From: Actinomycetota bacterium
GTDB lineage: Bacteria; Actinomycetota; Geothermincolia; Geothermincolales; RBG-13-55-18
DNA: 64,000 nt
Direction of reading: 5' to 3'
NCBI GenBank assembly: GCA_016931915.1
Contig: JAFGDU010000153.1
Location: 1 to 64,000, forward strand
The position numbers were made by a program, and so were the translations under genes. Positions 35,578 through 44,870 of this stretch are shown here, piece by piece; position 1 is the first letter of the stretch; each line of letters starts with the position of its first letter. Under the pieces are notes generated by a model, which was given only the letters and a program-made list of their open reading frames with translations, ran no database searches and was not told the origin of the DNA.

Positions 35578-37494
35578 CTAATCGACAAAGCTCACCCTGG
35601 ACATTTCTTCCAGGCTGCCCAGGTCATTGGCCTTGATCCCCGACTGCGAGATGGTATACAGGACATCACCGATGTACAGGCTTCTCTCGACGAAGTCCAC
35701 CGCTCCGTAGTAATAGTCGTGCGTGGGCTCCTGCGCATCTTCTACGTGCGTGATGCGTCCCCTCAAATCGAAGCCCCCGTCCAGGGACAGGTCGTAGACG
35801 TAGGCGCCCTGAAACGTGTACTCGCCATACTCGAACGGCGGCGTGCCGCCCGACGCCTTCTGCTCCGGTGTGAGCTCCGCGAGAAGGATGGGGAGGACCA
35901 GCAGTTCCCTTTCCCTGTCGAAGAGAAAGGCCTTGTGGTCGGAGAGCGCGTAAGAATCGGTGCCGCGGTCGCCTATCTCGACCTTGTACATCTCCCGCGG
36001 GTTGTACACGTCGGTCACGTCGAAGAGGGCGATCTTAATGCCCTGGAACCACGAGAAGTCCCCCTCGCCGGGATCAGCCTCTACGGCGTTTATGCCGACG
36101 CCGATGACATGGTCCTCGTCGTAGGGATGCAGGTAATCGGAGAAGCCCGGTATCTTCAATTCGCCCAGCACCCTGGGGTCCGCAGGGTTCGCGAGATCGA
36201 TGACGAAGAAGGGGTCTATCTGCTCGAAGGTGACCAGGTAGGCGCGGTTGCCCATGAAGCGCGCGGAATATATGGTCTCGCCGGGGGCGAGCCCCTCCAG
36301 CCTGCCGGTGATGTTGAGGGAGGGGTCGAGGACGTAGACGTTGTTCGAGGGCTCGAAGCTACCGCTGCTATCGTACCCGGTCGTGGCTACCCGGAAATAG
36401 CCGTTGGCCTCATCCATGGAGAACTGGTTGAGCACCGTCCCCGGCACCTCGGAGGAGGCCATGTAGCCGACAGCGGCTCCGTCGAAACGGAACTTATAGA
36501 TGAAAGTGGCGACCGTATCGCTGGAGCCGCTCTCCTCCTCGAGGAGGTATCGCCCGTAGTCGGTGGCGGTCACGTAGAGATGCTCGGACGAGGCGTAGGC
36601 GCACTCCGCGTTGCCGGCGATCTCCCTCTTTTCCACGGAACTGCCGCCGTCCTCCAGGGAGAGCGAGAGTATGGAGAGGAACGACGAACACGTCTCCGGC
36701 ATGAAATATTCGACCTCGGACCAGTCGCAAGCGGGCTCGAGCGCACCGGGCTCTTCATCCCCGTGCGTGGTCCTGTAGAGGGGGATTATCTCCTCCGGCT
36801 CGGGATCTTCGTCCTCGTAGAAAACGTAATACGGCCAGCTCCCGAGAACGGCGTACACGTTGCCTTCTATCATGCGCGAAGCGAGGTAGGAGCCCTCGTG
36901 TTCTATGGTGTTCAACAGCTGGGGATCGTCCCGGTTGGATATGTCGTAGACCCTGACGAAGGAGAGCGATGCGCTCGGATAGTATTCCAGCTCATCCTGG
37001 GGAAGGTCTCCCCCACTCGCGTAACTGTATCCCATCACCGCGAGCCTGTCTCCGCGCACGAACAGCTCCGAGGGGGTGAGTTCGTCGCCGAGTTCGATGC
37101 GCGACAGGAGCCGCATGTCCTGCGGGGGGTAGGCCTTGACGATGCAGACGGAGTCTTCCGCTATGGTGTAGATGAACTCGCCGTCGCATTTCACCACATC
37201 CGCCTCGTCCACGCCCTCCACCTGCACGTTGGTAGTGGAATACTCGAGCGAATCAGAAGCCGTAGCTTCTAATCCCAGGCCGTTTCTCATGGAACCCTCT
37301 GCTGCGTCTTCCAACATGGGATAGCCGTATCCACCGCCGCGAAAAGCGGCTACGAACTCCTCGGACGACTCGAACCTGGGAAGCGGGACCTCGTCCAGCG
37401 CCCTGGATTCGAATGACGGGCAGCCGGATACGATCAGAGATATCCCGAATACCAGAACCAGGAAGAGAATCACCCTCATCTGTGCCTTCTGCAT
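35578..37494 (-). CDS. beta-propeller domain lipoprotein (PF09826-like)
   Basis: The 638-residue protein has a signal peptide with a lipobox ending LIVSGC near Cys25, so it is lipid-anchored and extracytoplasmic. From about residue 75 it shows YSTTNVQVEGVDEADVVKCDG, the signature opening of the secreted beta-propeller family common in Actinobacteria and archaea, and then repeated four-stranded blade patterns such as LSLVRVYDIS- and FVIDLANPADPRVL-like strands. No catalytic residues are evident. The role is unknown; it may be surface binding. The start at 37494 follows AAAGGGGG by about 5 bases. Confidence 0.9.
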   Translation of the reverse strand: MQKAQMRVILFLVLVFGISLIVSGCPSFESRALDEVPLPRFESSEEFVAAFRGGGYGYPMLEDAAEGSMRNGLGLEATASDSLEYSTTNVQVEGVDEADVVKCDGEFIYTIAEDSVCIVKAYPPQDMRLLSRIELGDELTPSELFVRGDRLAVMGYSYASGGDLPQDELEYYPSASLSFVRVYDISNRDDPQLLNTIEHEGSYLASRMIEGNVYAVLGSWPYYVFYEDEDPEPEEIIPLYRTTHGDEEPGALEPACDWSEVEYFMPETCSSFLSILSLSLEDGGSSVEKREIAGNAECAYASSEHLYVTATDYGRYLLEEESGSSDTVATFIYKFRFDGAAVGYMASSEVPGTVLNQFSMDEANGYFRVATTGYDSSGSFEPSNNVYVLDPSLNITGRLEGLAPGETIYSARFMGNRAYLVTFEQIDPFFVIDLANPADPRVLGELKIPGFSDYLHPYDEDHVIGVGINAVEADPGEGDFSWFQGIKIALFDVTDVYNPREMYKVEIGDRGTDSYALSDHKAFLFDRERELLVLPILLAELTPEQKASGGTPPFEYGEYTFQGAYVYDLSLDGGFDLRGRITHVEDAQEPTHDYYYGAVDFVERSLYIGDVLYTISQSGIKANDLGSLEEMSRVSFVD

Positions 37495-37607
37495 TATGCC
37501 CCCTTTACGGACTCGATACAGCACCTAGTAATATTTGACGGCGCGGAAGGCAGGATGTTCCTTCAGGCACCGGGGTCAGGCCTCGCCCCGTGCCTGGGGC
37601 AATACTG

Positions 37608-37822
37608 TCATCGCGAGCGCAAGCGCAGCGATCCCCTCCGGGCAGGTTTTGCCGTCATTGCGAGCGAAGCGAAGCAATCCCCTCCGGGCAGGTTTTGCTG
37701 TCATTGCGAGCGCAAGCGCAGCGATCCCCTCCGGGCAGGTTTTGCCGTCATTGCGAGCGAAGCGAAGCGATCCCCTCCGGGCAGGTTTTGCTGTCATTGC
37801 GAGCGAAGCGAAGCAATCCCCT
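37608..37822 (+). repeat. tandem REP-like array, 93-base higher-order unit
   Basis: Units of 47, 46, 47 and 46 bases and a 29-base partial follow one another. Each begins TCATTGCGAGCG and ends CTCCGGGCAGGTTTTG. Odd units have CAAGCGCAGCG, while even units have AAGCGAAGC, so the true repeat is a 93-base pair of types. No spacers exist, so this is not CRISPR. Confidence 0.92.
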
Positions 37823-37991
37823 ATAGGAACAGGCCTGGTTGCAACTATCAGGGGATCGCCACGTCGTCGAGGACTCCTCCTCGCGATGACAGAAAAGACG
37901 ACTCCTCGCAGAGAAAGACTCCTCCGCGCGATGACAGTATGCTTGCCTCCCAAGGGGATTGCTTCGTCGCCGTGCTCCTCGCAATGACACC
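37823..37991. repeat. degraded REP-like half-sites
   Basis: After the array come more relatives of the same sequence, some inverted: GATCGCCACGTCG...TCCTCGCGATGACAG (about 37855-37892) and GGGATTGCTTCGTCG...CTCGCAATGACA (about 37957-37988). A matching GATCGCCACGTCGCCTGTGA copy lies at about 39569-39606, on the other side of the IS110-like element. Confidence 0.7.
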
Positions 37992-39504
37992 TATTGAGAG
38001 CGACCCCGTCAAGGGATAGAGACTCCCTATGGCCTTATTCTTTCCGAAAAGGCCGACCACTCTGCTGTTTTCAAAGCAGGCAATATCTTTATGAACCTGA
38101 GAGGCATACCCGACTTTTCTTTCCGAATACGGTTTACGGGATCCACCTGTACCAGACACCTATCGGGGCTTTGGCCCTGGCGCTGCCCGAGGGAGGACCG
38201 TTTGGCCTCCCTGAGGTCGGAGCAGCGCATGCCGCAGAAAGTTATCGCTTACCCTGCCGGCCTCATGCAGTCATGTATAGACGAGGTCACATGTGCCGTC
38301 AGTCATAAAGGGAGCTACCGGCCGGGGCAGATAGACCTGTCAAGGTTCACAGCTACGAGAGAGGCGGGGCGGAGCCGTCAATCAGTAGCTGACGAGTTCT
38401 CCCCAGTCAAATGCCCGGCGTGTCCCCGTCCCGCCTCCAGTCCGATCATCTCCTTTTTGAACACCTCACCGTCTTTCAATATCTTGTACGCTGCCAGGTA
38501 GAGCTTGTGGGCCAGGAGGATGGCGTTCTTGCCTCCCCGCCTCGCGTCGCGGAACGAGGCCAGGTGCTCGTCGTGGCGCGCCGCCCCCATGGCTGCCTGG
38601 CAGAAAGCCCACTTGAGATAAGGGTTGCCCTGTTTTTCCGCTTTTTCCCTTCTTCTCCTTCTCCGCCGATTTGGAGGTGGATTGCACCAAGGCAATGGGC
38701 GGCGTAGTTCCTGGCCGCGGGGAAGCGGTGAGCCTCCCCCGTCTCGTAGTAGATGGTGAGCGCAAGCACGTAGCCTATCCCGGGGATGTGCATGAGCTCT
38801 CGGAAGCGGGGGTCGTCCACGCTGATCCCGGTGAGCCAGGACTCCATCCTCTCTATCTGGGAGGTGAGCAGGGCGATACGCTCCACGGTCATGGCAAGGT
38901 CCATCTTGACCTCGTCTGTCAGGGGGAGACCGTCCACCCCCGCAGCTATCGCCCTCTCGGTGCTGGCGCCGCCTGCCCTCACGTTGTAGCGGGACAAGGT
39001 GTTCTTAAGCGATGAGCGGAGCCTGCCCCGCTCCTTGACCAGGCGGATCCTCTGGCGCATGAGGTCCCTTGCGGGCCTTTTGTCCGCGGGGTAGATGTAG
39101 GCGCACGGAATCTCACCCAGGCGGAGGAGACGGGCTAAGCGGTGGGCGTCCCGCAGGTCCGATTTGAACTTGGAGCCGGTGATGAGGTGCAAGCCATAGG
39201 CATGGGCGAGCTTGGTCTTGTATCCGTGGCATCTGAGCCCATCCACCAACCAGTACCAGTTGAAGGTGGACTCCACTACGCAGGTCACCTCTCCCTCGAA
39301 GCGAGCGAGGAAAGCCAGTATCCTCTCGAGCTCGTTCTTCATGGTGGCCTGACCAACTTTCTCGCCCCTCTCGTCGATCACCACCAAGCTTGACTTCCTG
39401 GCGTGCAGATCGATCCCGCAGTAGAATTCCATTAGCGACCTCCTTTACTAGGATTTGGATATTGACACCCAAAGATTACCTAGGTTCGGGGGTCGCTCTC
39501 AATA
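37992..39504 (-). mobile_element. IS110/IS1111-like element, degraded
   Basis: A 16-base perfect inverted pair, TATTGAGAGCGACCCC at 37992-38007 and GGGGTCGCTCTCAATA at 39489-39504, brackets a frameshifted IS110 transposase gene. The 1.51 kb length fits the family, and the IRs suggest the IS1111 subgroup. It is embedded in REP-like repeats, a known target of some IS110 elements. The 37992-38377 stretch downstream of the gene has no ORF and is where IS1111-type elements encode a guide (bridge) RNA; that is inference. Confidence 0.6.
38378..39432 (-). pseudogene. IS110 family transposase, two frameshifts
   Basis: The N-terminal 240 residues have the RuvC-like DEDD domain (YCGIDLHARKSSLVVIDERG, VVESTFNWYW, SDLRDAHRLARLL) and the start of the transposase_20 domain (HIPGIGYVLALTIYYETGEA). 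Near 38690-38700 the homologous sequence moves to a second frame (LVQSTSKSAEKEKK), and near 38640 to a third (GNPYLKWAFCQAAMGAARHD), where it runs to 38378. Three minus-strand frames together make a full-length protein. The gene should be inactive unless sequencing errors caused both shifts. Confidence 0.85.
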
Positions 39505-39623
39505 ATTATCAGTATTGGGGGTTACATCATCCACACACGCACCCATGGAGAGAGCCAGGCACGTTGAGATCGCCACGTCGCCTGTGACTCCTCCTCGCGA
39601 TGACAGTCTTAGGGTCAGGCAGG

Positions 39624-39660
39624 AAAAAGCCCCCGCTAAGCGTTACGCATGCGGGGGCTC
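39624..39660 (-). terminator. intrinsic terminator of the gene at 39685
   Basis: On the minus strand AGCCCCCGC (from 39659) pairs with GCGGGGGCT around a 14-base loop, followed by TTTTCC. It starts 25 bases past the stop codon. Confidence 0.85.
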
Positions 39661-39684
39661 TCTCTCGATTGAATCGGGCCGGAG

Positions 39685-39990
39685 CTATAGCTCGAGCCCT
39701 ATCATCGGCAAGGCCTCCTCCACGGTGAGGACCACTCTTATGGCGGTCTCATAGCCCGGGATATCGTAGAAATTGGTGATCAGCTTCACCAGGGCCTTGA
39801 TGCCTTCGTCCTCATGTCCTGCCTCGACCTCGTAGATGCCGTAGGCGGTTATGCCCTTCCCGCCGTACTCGGTGTACATAGCCAGCCTGTTCAGGAAATC
39901 GGGCAAGGGGCTCTTCGCAACTTCGACGAACTTCTTCCCCGCCTGGGCGGCTGAACTCAAAGGATAAGTAGTCGTGGTCATGAGGTGCAT
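39685..39990 (-). CDS. conserved 101-residue protein
   Basis: The small protein begins MHLMTTTTYPL and has an alpha/beta pattern with a GGKGITAYGIYEVEAGHEDEG strand-turn and a final GYETAIRVVLTVEEALPMIGLEL. It looks like a dimeric ferredoxin-like alpha/beta barrel of about 100 residues, but I cannot name the family. The start at 39990 follows GGGGGAG by 5 bases and is preferred over upstream Met codons. An intrinsic terminator follows. It is the last gene of a probable minus-strand group with the three small membrane proteins. Confidence 0.7.
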   Translation of the reverse strand: MHLMTTTTYPLSSAAQAGKKFVEVAKSPLPDFLNRLAMYTEYGGKGITAYGIYEVEAGHEDEGIKALVKLITNFYDIPGYETAIRVVLTVEEALPMIGLEL

Positions 39991-40089
39991 TGCCGCTCCC
40001 CCTTCCGACATGATGGAAGCCAGCCTGCCGTTTGCGTTCAACGAGTTCTCACAAGCCTGGCTTCCGGCGAATACATCCATGAGCTCGTG

Positions 40090-40278
40090 TCAATGCGATG
40101 GTATGGGTTCCCCTCCGCCCTCGATTCCGGCGGACACACGTTTCCCGGCCTCCGGAGCCGACTTGGCGCGGTTGATCCTGCTCCAGACGAATAAACCTGT
40201 GAAGTAGACCGCGAGCAATACGCCCAGGGCCGTAAAAACCGCCGTGAGTACCCACGAATAATCACCGATGAGAACCAT
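40090..40278 (-). CDS. 62-residue single-span membrane protein
   Basis: The sequence starts MVLIGDYSWVLTAVF, continues with a hydrophobic run to FTGLFVW, then a basic SRINRAK and a polar tail. GAGGAGG lies 8 bases before the ATG at 40278. The layout is the same as in the genes at 40394, 40858 and 28040: a short outside N-terminus, one span rich in Val, Leu and Gly with a Tyr, an aromatic exit (VW), and a short charged tail. The function is unknown. It has no partner other than its neighbours. Confidence 0.75.
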   Translation of the reverse strand: MVLIGDYSWVLTAVFTALGVLLAVYFTGLFVWSRINRAKSAPEAGKRVSAGIEGGGEPIPSH

Positions 40279-40393
40279 CTTTTGCACCTCCTCTCTCTTC
40301 TTCAGCTGGACCGGTCTTCCTCATCCCCACCAGGTCTGTGATCTGCGCCCGCTCGCCCCCCACATGCGATACCAGGCCGAATCCCCTCGACGC

Positions 40394-40567
40394 TCAATAA
40401 TAGGCAGGCCGTATGCCCCTCGGCAGCCGGCTCTCCTTGGCGGGCTTGATGCCATAGGCCCCGCGCTTCACCAGGTAGCTGACCAGGTAACCGGTGGCTG
40501 TAAGCGCCAGGACCGAGAAGAATATGATGCAGAAAACGTACATGTAAGCCATAAGCACCAGTATCAT
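40394..40567 (-). CDS. 57-residue single-span membrane protein
   Basis: The protein begins MILVLMAYMYVFCIIFFS and spans the membrane up to GYLVSYLVKRGAYG, ending with a basic tail (KPAKESRLPRGIRPAYY). GAGGAGG lies 8 bases before the ATG at 40567, the same spacing as in the neighbours. The GYLVSYLVK exit resembles GYLVAVIAW in the gene at 40858. The function is unknown. A six-base inverted repeat CCTGTT/AACAGG lies 55 bases upstream at 40622-40639. Confidence 0.72.
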   Translation of the reverse strand: MILVLMAYMYVFCIIFFSVLALTATGYLVSYLVKRGAYGIKPAKESRLPRGIRPAYY

Positions 40568-40621
40568 CACGCACACCTCCTCGCTTCTTAATCCCGACCG
40601 CAGGCCCCGTAAGAGTCCTGC

Positions 40622-40639
40622 CTGTTAACTGCAACAGGT
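40622..40639. promoter_or_regulatory. inverted repeat upstream of the gene at 40394
   Basis: CCTGTT and AACAGG are separated by six bases. There is no T tail, so this is more likely an operator or chance dyad than a terminator. Confidence 0.25.
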
Positions 40640-40772
40640 TAAGAATAGAGGGGCGCGATAACCCCAGAGCAAAGAATCAGTGAATAATCAGTAAATCCGG
40701 GGCCTTTTGCGCATATCCACGCCTTGATTTGCAGCTCGATCTTCTAATCGCCCGCGGCGCAGCCAGATGAGA

Positions 40773-40801
40773 ACGGTGCGGGGGCACTGCCCCCGCACCG
40801 T
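40773..40801 (-). terminator. GC-rich hairpin after the gene at 40858
   Basis: ACGGTGCGGGGGC pairs perfectly over 13 bases with GCCCCCGCACCGT around a three-base loop. On the minus strand it is followed by TCTCATCTGG, which is only moderately T-rich, so termination is likely but less certain than at 39624. Confidence 0.6.
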
Positions 40802-40857
40802 CCTCGTGGAAGTGACTCGAGGTCCCGCGGCCCCGGGTCAGGGCCGCAGGTTCCGTA

Positions 40858-41082
40858 TTAGGCATGGCCACTCCCAGGTATAACGCTTCCGGAACGCCTG
40901 CCGGTCGCAGCTTCGGCCCTGGGACCGCGCTCGCCGCTGTATGCCCCGCGCACGCCTTTTGCCTCGATCTCCTCGTGATTCTTGATGTACCAGGCGATGA
41001 CCGCGACGAGATAACCCGAGATTATGAGACCAGAGGTAACGACCAGCAGAGTTATGAATCCTCCCATTGTGAACCCGATCAC
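40858..41082 (-). CDS. 74-residue single-span membrane protein
   Basis: The protein starts with GTG at 41082 if the same GGGGG-to-start spacing (8 bases) as in the neighbours applies; a GTG nine bases upstream is the alternative. It opens IGFTMGGFITLLVVTSGLI, continues SGYLVAVIAWYIKNHEEIEAKG, and has a polar tail. One clear membrane span is present, with the charged part inside. It resembles the genes at 40090 and 40394 in layout, and its GYLVAVIAWY exit is close to that of the neighbour. The function is unknown. Confidence 0.7.
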   Translation of the reverse strand: MIGFTMGGFITLLVVTSGLIISGYLVAVIAWYIKNHEEIEAKGVRGAYSGERGPRAEAATGRRSGSVIPGSGHA

Positions 41083-41435
41083 TTCAGACACCCCCTTTCA
41101 TGCGATCTTTCCGCTTTATGAGACCGGCGTCGCAGCAATCCTCGCTCGAGCCGGCCCTTGTCGGGTTTTCCACAGACCTAAGATAAAGGAACGCTGTTTT
41201 TCTGGAGTTAAAAATAAATGAAAAACCGGCAAATCCTGGGGTTTTAAAGTCTCCTGGTAGAGAATCCCCCACATCCGGAGGCCTTGCAATAAAAGCTTGA
41301 GCACTCGATCTGCATCACTCCTGCTGCAAAGGGTGTCTTGTACGCGTACTGGCGTTACGACCTGCGGGATCGAAGCGCGTTCACCTGCGTCACCAGGGCA
41401 AAAAACGGCGGGTGTTCAATTGTCGCATCAACCCG
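41083..41435. other. intergenic stretch, nothing recognised
   Basis: The 353 bases between the small-protein group and the end of the STAND/BTAD gene show no ORF, repeat or clear terminator. The promoter of the gene at 40858 should lie in its left part. Confidence 0.4.
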
Positions 41436-44400
41436 TCAACCCTGCCTCAGCCGTTGATAGAGCTCGCTGGTCTGCGGGGAGGGGGAGACCTCGTAATTCT
41501 CCTGCAGGTAGCTGCAGCACCTGCGGTAGGATTCCTCGATGCCCGCGCGGTTGCCGCTCTGGCTGTTTATGGTCATCTGCTTGCGGTAAAGGTCCTCGCG
41601 CCCGGGGTCCCTGGCGATGGCCTCCTCCAGGCAGCCCACGGCCTCCTTGCTCTCCCCCCTCCTCAGGTACTCGGTGGCCAGTTCCTTCATGAGGTTCACG
41701 TAGTCGCTTTTGAGCGTCTCGCGCTCGGACTGGCACCAGTCCTCGTAGAGGTCCTCCACACAGAACTCACCCCGGTAGAGGGCGGCCGTCTCCGCAAGGA
41801 TGCGGAAATAGAGGTCGAAGTCCCCGACCTCCCTGGCCTTGGCGGCCCGTGCCAGCCCCTCCCGGAAGAGCTCGCAGTCGGTCCAGCCCCCCTTCCCCAG
41901 CTCCAGGCGCAGGGAATCCCCCTTGGCCACGAGGTAGGAGGACTCCCCGCGGGCGGCCTCGGGCTCCAGCGTCTTCCTCACCGCCGTGAGAGCCGCGTTG
42001 AGGTTTTTCTGCGCGGAATCGATGTTGCTCTCGGGCCACAGCAGCTCCATGAGCACGTCGCGGGGGATGAAGCCCTTGTGCCTGTTCGCGGCGAGATACT
42101 TGAGGACGGTGCAGGCCTTCTTGCTCTTCCAGCCGCCGGCGGCGACGCTTTTCTCCCCGCGCACGATCTCAAAAGGGCCCAACATCCTGATAACCAGTGG
42201 ATCGATCAGCTCCGGGGCCGCGCAAGCGAGGATTCCCTCCGCTCTCCTCACGACATCGTCATTACCACACCTCTCTAGCCTGTGCAGATGCGTTAGGGAG
42301 CCCACGCCGCCGATCCCGAACACCCTGTCCATCAGCTCGAGGTGTTTTCCTTGCGAGAAAAGGTCTGCGAAGAAGGAGAGGAGGCAGTCGAGATCCGAGA
42401 AACAGGGACGCAAGATGATATCTTCCCCAAACTCATCATAATAATCTTCCATGACTTCGGCGGCTTCGTCGTATCTGCCCATGGCAAGGTCCAGCGACAA
42501 GAGCACCGAGTATGCGTAGGAGCGGGCCATCCCCGTAGCGCTTTTTTCCAGAGCTTGCAGTATCCCCTCCGTTTTCGCCGCCGCCCTCTCCAACCCCATC
42601 CCAGGTGCGGAAACCGCGGTGCTGAGTATAGAGGCGATGTAGCGGCTGTCGCCGTATCTCTCGATCATACCCTCGCCTCTCTTCAGGTGTTTCAACGCCT
42701 CTTCTTTCATCCCCAGCAGCTCGTAGGCTTCTCCCAGGAACCACTCGGCGAACGAGACCTGTGCGATGTCCTCGTACTGCCCGCACATAGCCGCGGAAAT
42801 GGACGCGTCCTCCAACGCCCTGTCGCGCTCCCCCAGGTAGGCCAGTGCCACCGCCCTCGAAGCGCGGTTGAAAAAGACCATGGGCGGAAGTCCGTGTTCC
42901 TCTCCCAGGGCAATGCCCCTATCGGCTGTTTCCCTCGCCTCTTCCATGCGGTCGAGATAAGCATAGGTGCGTGACAGGAGGGCGTAGGAGAAAGGGTGGG
43001 TGGCCGTCAGTCCGGTCTGGTCAAGAAACTTGTCTGCCGTCGCAAAGACCTCTACCGCCTTGTTGAGCCTGCCCTGCAGGAAGAGCGCCATGCCGCAGAA
43101 ACCCATTGTCCTGCTGCCGAGTTCCGTCCCCTCGAACTCGGCTGCAAGCCGCATGGAGTCCTCCAAGAGCCGGCCTTCATCGCCGTCCTGCCCCGTGGTC
43201 GCCATGATCGTCCCTTCAACCGCCAGGAGTTCGCACCAGTAGCATGAGTCCGCAGGTATCACCTGCCTCGCCTTGGTTATCATCTCCAGCGCTTCGTCGA
43301 TCCTTCCCACACTGAAGAAGGCTCCCGCAAGCCGCAGCAGCGATAACGCCTTTTCCTCCTCTTCGCCGCTCTCCTCGAACCCCCCGGCCGCAGAGAGAGC
43401 GGCGGCTACTACCCGGTCGTAATCCCCGAACCTCGACGCTATCTGGGCGCCGTTCAGCATGAGCATCGGGTGCCTGCGCATTACATCTTCCGGCAGGCGG
43501 AAGACCTTGTGGTAGAGGTAGGAAATACGGTTGGCCTGCATGAGCCGATCGATGATGCACTCGAATATCCCGGCGGCCTTGTTGTAATCCTGCGCCTCCA
43601 TGTAGTGGTGAATCGCTTGCTCCTCGTCTCCGTGTTTCTCCCACAGGGCAGCCGCCCTGAGGTGCAGGTCCGCGATCTCGTCGGGCGGAAGGTCTTCACC
43701 GAGTTTCTCCAGCAGAAAGGCTCTGAGCCCGTTGTGGTAGCGGAACCAGTCTCCCCTGTCATCCAGGGGCATGGTGAAGAGACGCTCGTTCATCAAGTAG
43801 GAAAGCAGCCCCCGGGAATCGTCTATCCCCAGGAGTTCATCGCAGAAGGCCGGGCTCATGCGCGAGAGTATGGAGGTGCGGGTGACAAAATTCCTCAATG
43901 CCTGCGGCTGGCTCTCGTAGACGACCTTTGAGAGATAGTCGGACACCTCGGAGAGGGAGACGGACTCCCTGATGGTCTTGCTTATCGCCCCGTCGGCCTT
44001 GGCCTTGATGGCGAGATAGAAGAGAACCAGCCCGGTTATCCAACCCTCGGTGGATCCCGTCAGGATGTGGGCATCTTCCTCCCCGAGCTGCAGCCCGAAT
44101 ACATCCCGGAACAGAACCGAAGTCTCCCCGGGCGTGAAGCACAGATCGGCCTCGTGCAGTTCGAGCAGCTCTCTACCCGCCCTCAACCTTGCCAGGGCAA
44201 GGTTGAGGCTGGTGCGGCTCGCGATGATGAAGTGGAGGTTCGGCAGCATGTGCCCCAGGAGGAAGTCCATGCTCTCCGTGATAGCGGGACTGCCGTTGAC
44301 GGTATGAAAATCGTCCAGCAGTATAAAGAGCTCCTCGCCTATGGTTTCGTCAAGTTCGGCTATGAGCGTGGACAGCATCGCCCGGCTATGCTCGTTGACG

Positions 44401-44732
44401 TTTACCACCGAGGCCATAAGCTCGAGGGTCTTGTGCCCGAACTCCGCGTGTATGTCTCTCAGCCCCACCACCAGGTACGAGAGGAACTCGCACAGGTCCG
44501 CATCGGAACGCTCGAGATGATACCAGACGAAAGGTCGCCCCAACCTGGAGAGGAACTCCGCTGCCAGGCTGCTCTTACCATAGCCGGCTCCCGCAACTAT
44601 GCTCGTGAGTTTAGCGTATCTTGCCCCTTCCAGTTCCTTGAGCAGCCTTTCCCTGCTCACGATCTCGGGCAGCCTGGGGGGATAGAGCTTGGTCTTGAGT
44701 ATCTGCGGCTTAACCCCCGTAACGGTACCCAT
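41436..44732 (-). CDS. STAND-type regulator with SARP/BTAD output domain
   Basis: The 1098-residue protein starts with a MalT-like NTPase: ILKTKLYPPRLP lead, Walker A GAGYGKSS at 48-55, and Walker B LFILLDD ending at Asp140-Asp141. From about residue 330 to 800 it is a run of TPR-like helical repeats. The last quarter has a winged-helix output domain (LVIRMLGPFEIVRGE, then WKSKKACTVLKYLAAN) and a BTAD-like domain (CELFREGLARAAKAREVGDF onward). There is no LuxR helix-turn-helix. Such proteins bind ATP and an inducer and activate nearby operons. The start follows GGGGGCTCC by a few bases. A promoter with a palindromic spacer lies at 44871-44898. Confidence 0.92.
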   Translation of the reverse strand: MGTVTGVKPQILKTKLYPPRLPEIVSRERLLKELEGARYAKLTSIVAGAGYGKSSLAAEFLSRLGRPFVWYHLERSDADLCEFLSYLVVGLRDIHAEFGHKTLELMASVVNVNEHSRAMLSTLIAELDETIGEELFILLDDFHTVNGSPAITESMDFLLGHMLPNLHFIIASRTSLNLALARLRAGRELLELHEADLCFTPGETSVLFRDVFGLQLGEEDAHILTGSTEGWITGLVLFYLAIKAKADGAISKTIRESVSLSEVSDYLSKVVYESQPQALRNFVTRTSILSRMSPAFCDELLGIDDSRGLLSYLMNERLFTMPLDDRGDWFRYHNGLRAFLLEKLGEDLPPDEIADLHLRAAALWEKHGDEEQAIHHYMEAQDYNKAAGIFECIIDRLMQANRISYLYHKVFRLPEDVMRRHPMLMLNGAQIASRFGDYDRVVAAALSAAGGFEESGEEEEKALSLLRLAGAFFSVGRIDEALEMITKARQVIPADSCYWCELLAVEGTIMATTGQDGDEGRLLEDSMRLAAEFEGTELGSRTMGFCGMALFLQGRLNKAVEVFATADKFLDQTGLTATHPFSYALLSRTYAYLDRMEEARETADRGIALGEEHGLPPMVFFNRASRAVALAYLGERDRALEDASISAAMCGQYEDIAQVSFAEWFLGEAYELLGMKEEALKHLKRGEGMIERYGDSRYIASILSTAVSAPGMGLERAAAKTEGILQALEKSATGMARSYAYSVLLSLDLAMGRYDEAAEVMEDYYDEFGEDIILRPCFSDLDCLLSFFADLFSQGKHLELMDRVFGIGGVGSLTHLHRLERCGNDDVVRRAEGILACAAPELIDPLVIRMLGPFEIVRGEKSVAAGGWKSKKACTVLKYLAANRHKGFIPRDVLMELLWPESNIDSAQKNLNAALTAVRKTLEPEAARGESSYLVAKGDSLRLELGKGGWTDCELFREGLARAAKAREVGDFDLYFRILAETAALYRGEFCVEDLYEDWCQSERETLKSDYVNLMKELATEYLRRGESKEAVGCLEEAIARDPGREDLYRKQMTINSQSGNRAGIEESYRRCCSYLQENYEVSPSPQTSELYQRLRQG

Positions 44733-44870
44733 GAGGAGCCCCCGAGCCTTCCACGGCTATCGTGCACGTGCAATAAATCGTATGCGCCTTCAGCCCCTCG
44801 CAGCCGTGACAGGAAAGGGCGGGGCGCATACCAATGTTTTCTGTGCAATGTTTAGACAGCCCTCAGCAAA

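Noticed and set aside
35719-37272. 517-codon plus-strand open frame
   Set aside because: It lies antisense to the beta-propeller lipoprotein, which has a signal peptide, lipobox and family signature. The antisense frame has no recognisable domain.
37608-37822. CRISPR-like direct repeats
   Set aside because: Repeat units are contiguous with no unique spacers, and no cas genes are nearby.
37535-38019. Several long frames of 78-154 codons
   Set aside because: All are translations of the tandem REP-like array; the repeated residue blocks reflect the DNA repeat.
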